Source of the DNA: Campylobacterales bacterium
GTDB taxonomy: Bacteria; Campylobacterota; Campylobacteria; Campylobacterales; JALSKU01
Direction of reading: 5' to 3'
Length of the DNA stretch: 43,813 bases
Assembly: GCA_027065125.1 (NCBI GenBank)
Contig: JAMOOV010000093.1
Coordinates: 1-43,813 of the forward strand
Below the pieces are notes generated by a model. That model was not told the origin of the DNA, ran no database searches, and was given only the letters and a program-made list of their open reading frames with translations. Every line of letters begins with the position of its first letter. Position 1 is the first letter of the stretch. The translations under genes were made by a program, and so were the position numbers. This document shows positions 41,589-43,813 of this stretch, piece after piece.

Positions 41589-43813
41589 GTGAGCGAGAGT
41601 AAAGATTTTTTAAGAGCTATCGTAGAAAAAGATTTAAAAGAGGGAAAATACGATAAAATCGTTACGAGATTTCCCCCCGAACCAAACGGTTTTCCGCATA
41701 TAGGACATGCCAAGTCAATATATATAAATTTTGGTATAGCAAAAGATTATAACGGTGATTGTCATTTAAGAATGGATGATACAGACCCGACAAAAGAGAA
41801 TATGGAGTATGTTGAGGCTTTAAAAGATGCCGTAGAGTGGCTTGGATTTGACTACGGCAAAGAGATATACTATACATCGGACTATTTTGAAAAATTATAT
41901 AATTATGCCGTTAAACTTATAAAAATGGAAAAAGCTTATGTGGATAGCCTCAACGAGGAAGAGATCAAAGAGTATAGAGGCACCGTTACGACTCCGGGAA
42001 AAAGAAGTAAATATGCAAAAAGAAGTGTCGAGGAGAATTTGGATCTTTTTGAGAGAATGAGAAAAGGAGAGTTTAAAGAGGGAGAGCATATCTTAAGAGC
42101 AAAGATTGATATGAGCTCGCCCAATATGAAGCTAAGAGACCCTCTGCTTTACCGCATAAGACATGCCCACCATTTTAGAGCGGGAGACAAGTGGCATATC
42201 TACCCCATGTACGACTTCGCTCATCCGCTATCAGACTACATAGAAGGTATCACCCACTCATTTTGCACTTTGGAGTTTGAAAACAACCGAGCTATATACG
42301 ACTGGCTTATAGATGCTTTGGAACTTACTCCACCAAGACCCTATCAGTATGAATTTGCAAGACTCAATATAAACTATACCGTTATGAGTAAAAGAAAGCT
42401 CATAGAGCTTATAGAAGCGGGGGTGGTTAGCGGTTGGGACGATCCGAGACTCCCTACGATAGCCGGATATAAAAGAAGAGGATATACTCCTGAGTCCATA
42501 CTCGCCTTTTGCGAACAGATAGGTATAGCCAAAGCAAACTCGGTAGTGGATGTATCACAGCTTGAATACTGTATAAGAGACGACTTAAACAAAAAAGTGC
42601 CAAGAGTTATGTGTGTAACAGAGCCTTTGAAAGTAACTATCGTAAACTATGAGGGCGAAGAGGAGCTTGAAGCCTCATACTATCCCCACGATGTACCTAA
42701 AGAGGGCTCAAGAAAACTGCCCTTTTCAAAGGTGATATATATAGAAAAGGATGATTTTTCAGAAAATCCTCCAAAAGGCTACTACCGCCTAACCCCTACT
42801 CAACCCGTCAGACTAAAACATGCCTACATCATCTCTTTCGAAGAGGCTATCAAAGATAAAGAGAGCAACATTATAGAGATAAAAGCAAGATACTACCCCA
42901 ACTCAAAAAGCGGACAAGATAGAAGCGGTATCAAAGTAAAAAGTGCCATACATTGGGTAGAGGAGAAAAGTGCTATCAAGTGCGAACTTAGACTATATGA
43001 TAGACTCTTTGCGGTGGAAAATCCAAAAGGTTTGGAAGATGTCAATCCCAACTCCTTAAAGGTAGTAAAAAATGCCCTTATAGAGCCTGCAGCGATAAAA
43101 GAGAAGCCAAATAGTAGATTTCAGTTTGAAAGACAGGGGTATTTTTATGCCGAGCCGAAAGACTATAGTGACGAAAAGCCGATATTTAATAAGATAGTAT
43201 CGCTAAAAGATTCATGGAGCAAAAAGAAAAAAGAGAGCAAACCCAAACAGGAAATTAAACCTAAAAAACCAAGTAAACAAAAAGAGGGTGAAGTAGCTCC
43301 TATGAACGAAGAGCAAAAAAAACTATACGAATACTACACGAAAGAGTTAAATCTAAATAAAGAGATAGCAAACACTCTCTCAAGAGATGAAAAACTATCA
43401 AACTTTTTTCAAGAAGCTAAAGATACCGCTATCTCACCTGCCTCGCTTTCAAACATAGTGGCAAATGAGGTGGCAAGAGAGTTTAAGCAAAACGGCAAGA
43501 TAGAGCTAACTCCTACCCAAATAGCCGAGCTATCCAACTTGGTAAATGACGGCACTATCTCAAATAAAATATCCAAACAGGTTTTTGATGAGATGCTAAA
43601 AACAAAAGAAAATCCTAAAGATATAGTGGAGAAAAAAGGGTTAAAACAGATAAACGACCCCAAAGTCATAGAGCCTATCATCGACAAAATTATCAAACAA
43701 AATCCAAACAATGTAGCCAAATACAAAGAGGGTAACGAAAGACTTTTCGGCTTTTTTGTAGGTCAAGTCCTAAAAGCCACCGGAGGCAAAGCCAACCCGC
43801 AAATGGTAAATGA
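41589..43813 (+). CDS. glnS: Glutamine--tRNA ligase with C-terminal YqeY/GatB-like domain (3' truncated by window end)
   Basis: RFPPEPNGFPHIGHAKSIYINFG; VMSKRKLIELIEAG; C-term EEQKKLYEYYTKELNLNKEIANTLSRDEKLSNFF...GFFVGQVLKATGGKANPQMVN; open to last base; GTG start. Confidence 0.92.
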   Translation, partial: MSESKDFLRAIVEKDLKEGKYDKIVTRFPPEPNGFPHIGHAKSIYINFGIAKDYNGDCHLRMDDTDPTKENMEYVEALKDAVEWLGFDYGKEIYYTSDYFEKLYNYAVKLIKMEKAYVDSLNEEEIKEYRGTVTTPGKRSKYAKRSVEENLDLFERMRKGEFKEGEHILRAKIDMSSPNMKLRDPLLYRIRHAHHFRAGDKWHIYPMYDFAHPLSDYIEGITHSFCTLEFENNRAIYDWLIDALELTPPRPYQYEFARLNINYTVMSKRKLIELIEAGVVSGWDDPRLPTIAGYKRRGYTPESILAFCEQIGIAKANSVVDVSQLEYCIRDDLNKKVPRVMCVTEPLKVTIVNYEGEEELEASYYPHDVPKEGSRKLPFSKVIYIEKDDFSENPPKGYYRLTPTQPVRLKHAYIISFEEAIKDKESNIIEIKARYYPNSKSGQDRSGIKVKSAIHWVEEKSAIKCELRLYDRLFAVENPKGLEDVNPNSLKVVKNALIEPAAIKEKPNSRFQFERQGYFYAEPKDYSDEKPIFNKIVSLKDSWSKKKKESKPKQEIKPKKPSKQKEGEVAPMNEEQKKLYEYYTKELNLNKEIANTLSRDEKLSNFFQEAKDTAISPASLSNIVANEVAREFKQNGKIELTPTQIAELSNLVNDGTISNKISKQVFDEMLKTKENPKDIVEKKGLKQINDPKVIEPIIDKIIKQNPNNVAKYKEGNERLFGFFVGQVLKATGGKANPQMVN

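Overview
AT-rich, densely packed bacterial chromosome segment. Gene content and order match Campylobacterota (epsilonproteobacteria), judged from protein motifs and remembered synteny with Campylobacter/Helicobacter, not from a search. About 40 protein-coding genes are supported. Blocks in order: (1) mrp / ispDF / HP1021-CemR-like atypical response regulator / ATP-sulfurylase-like protein / pgpA; (2) a minus-strand run of ABC exporter, SixA, flavoprotein, PflB-like TPR protein, serS and trpS; (3) a gap holding a decayed transposase; (4) pgeF, ribE, mnmG, pyrB, pepF, a lineage-specific hypothetical and a LysR regulator; (5) uvrD, truB, csrA, ispE, smpB, ubiE, xseA; (6) sppA, aminofutalosine deaminase, aroQ, M24 peptidase, folK; (7) flagellar regulatory/switch cluster flhF-flhG-hyp-fliA-fliM-fliY, then mnmA; (8) glycine-zipper protein, ffh, a FAD oxidoreductase with an apparent AUA start, and a GlnRS-YqeY fusion that runs off the window end. 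No rRNA, tRNA, CRISPR or intact mobile element was recognised. The window is mostly core genome and I see no convincing new multi-gene system. The best leads are the ATP-sulfurylase paralogue with substituted sulfate-site motifs beside a degenerate NtrC-like regulator, the AUA start, a 36-codon ORF wedged between ispDF and the regulator, and the transposase relic.
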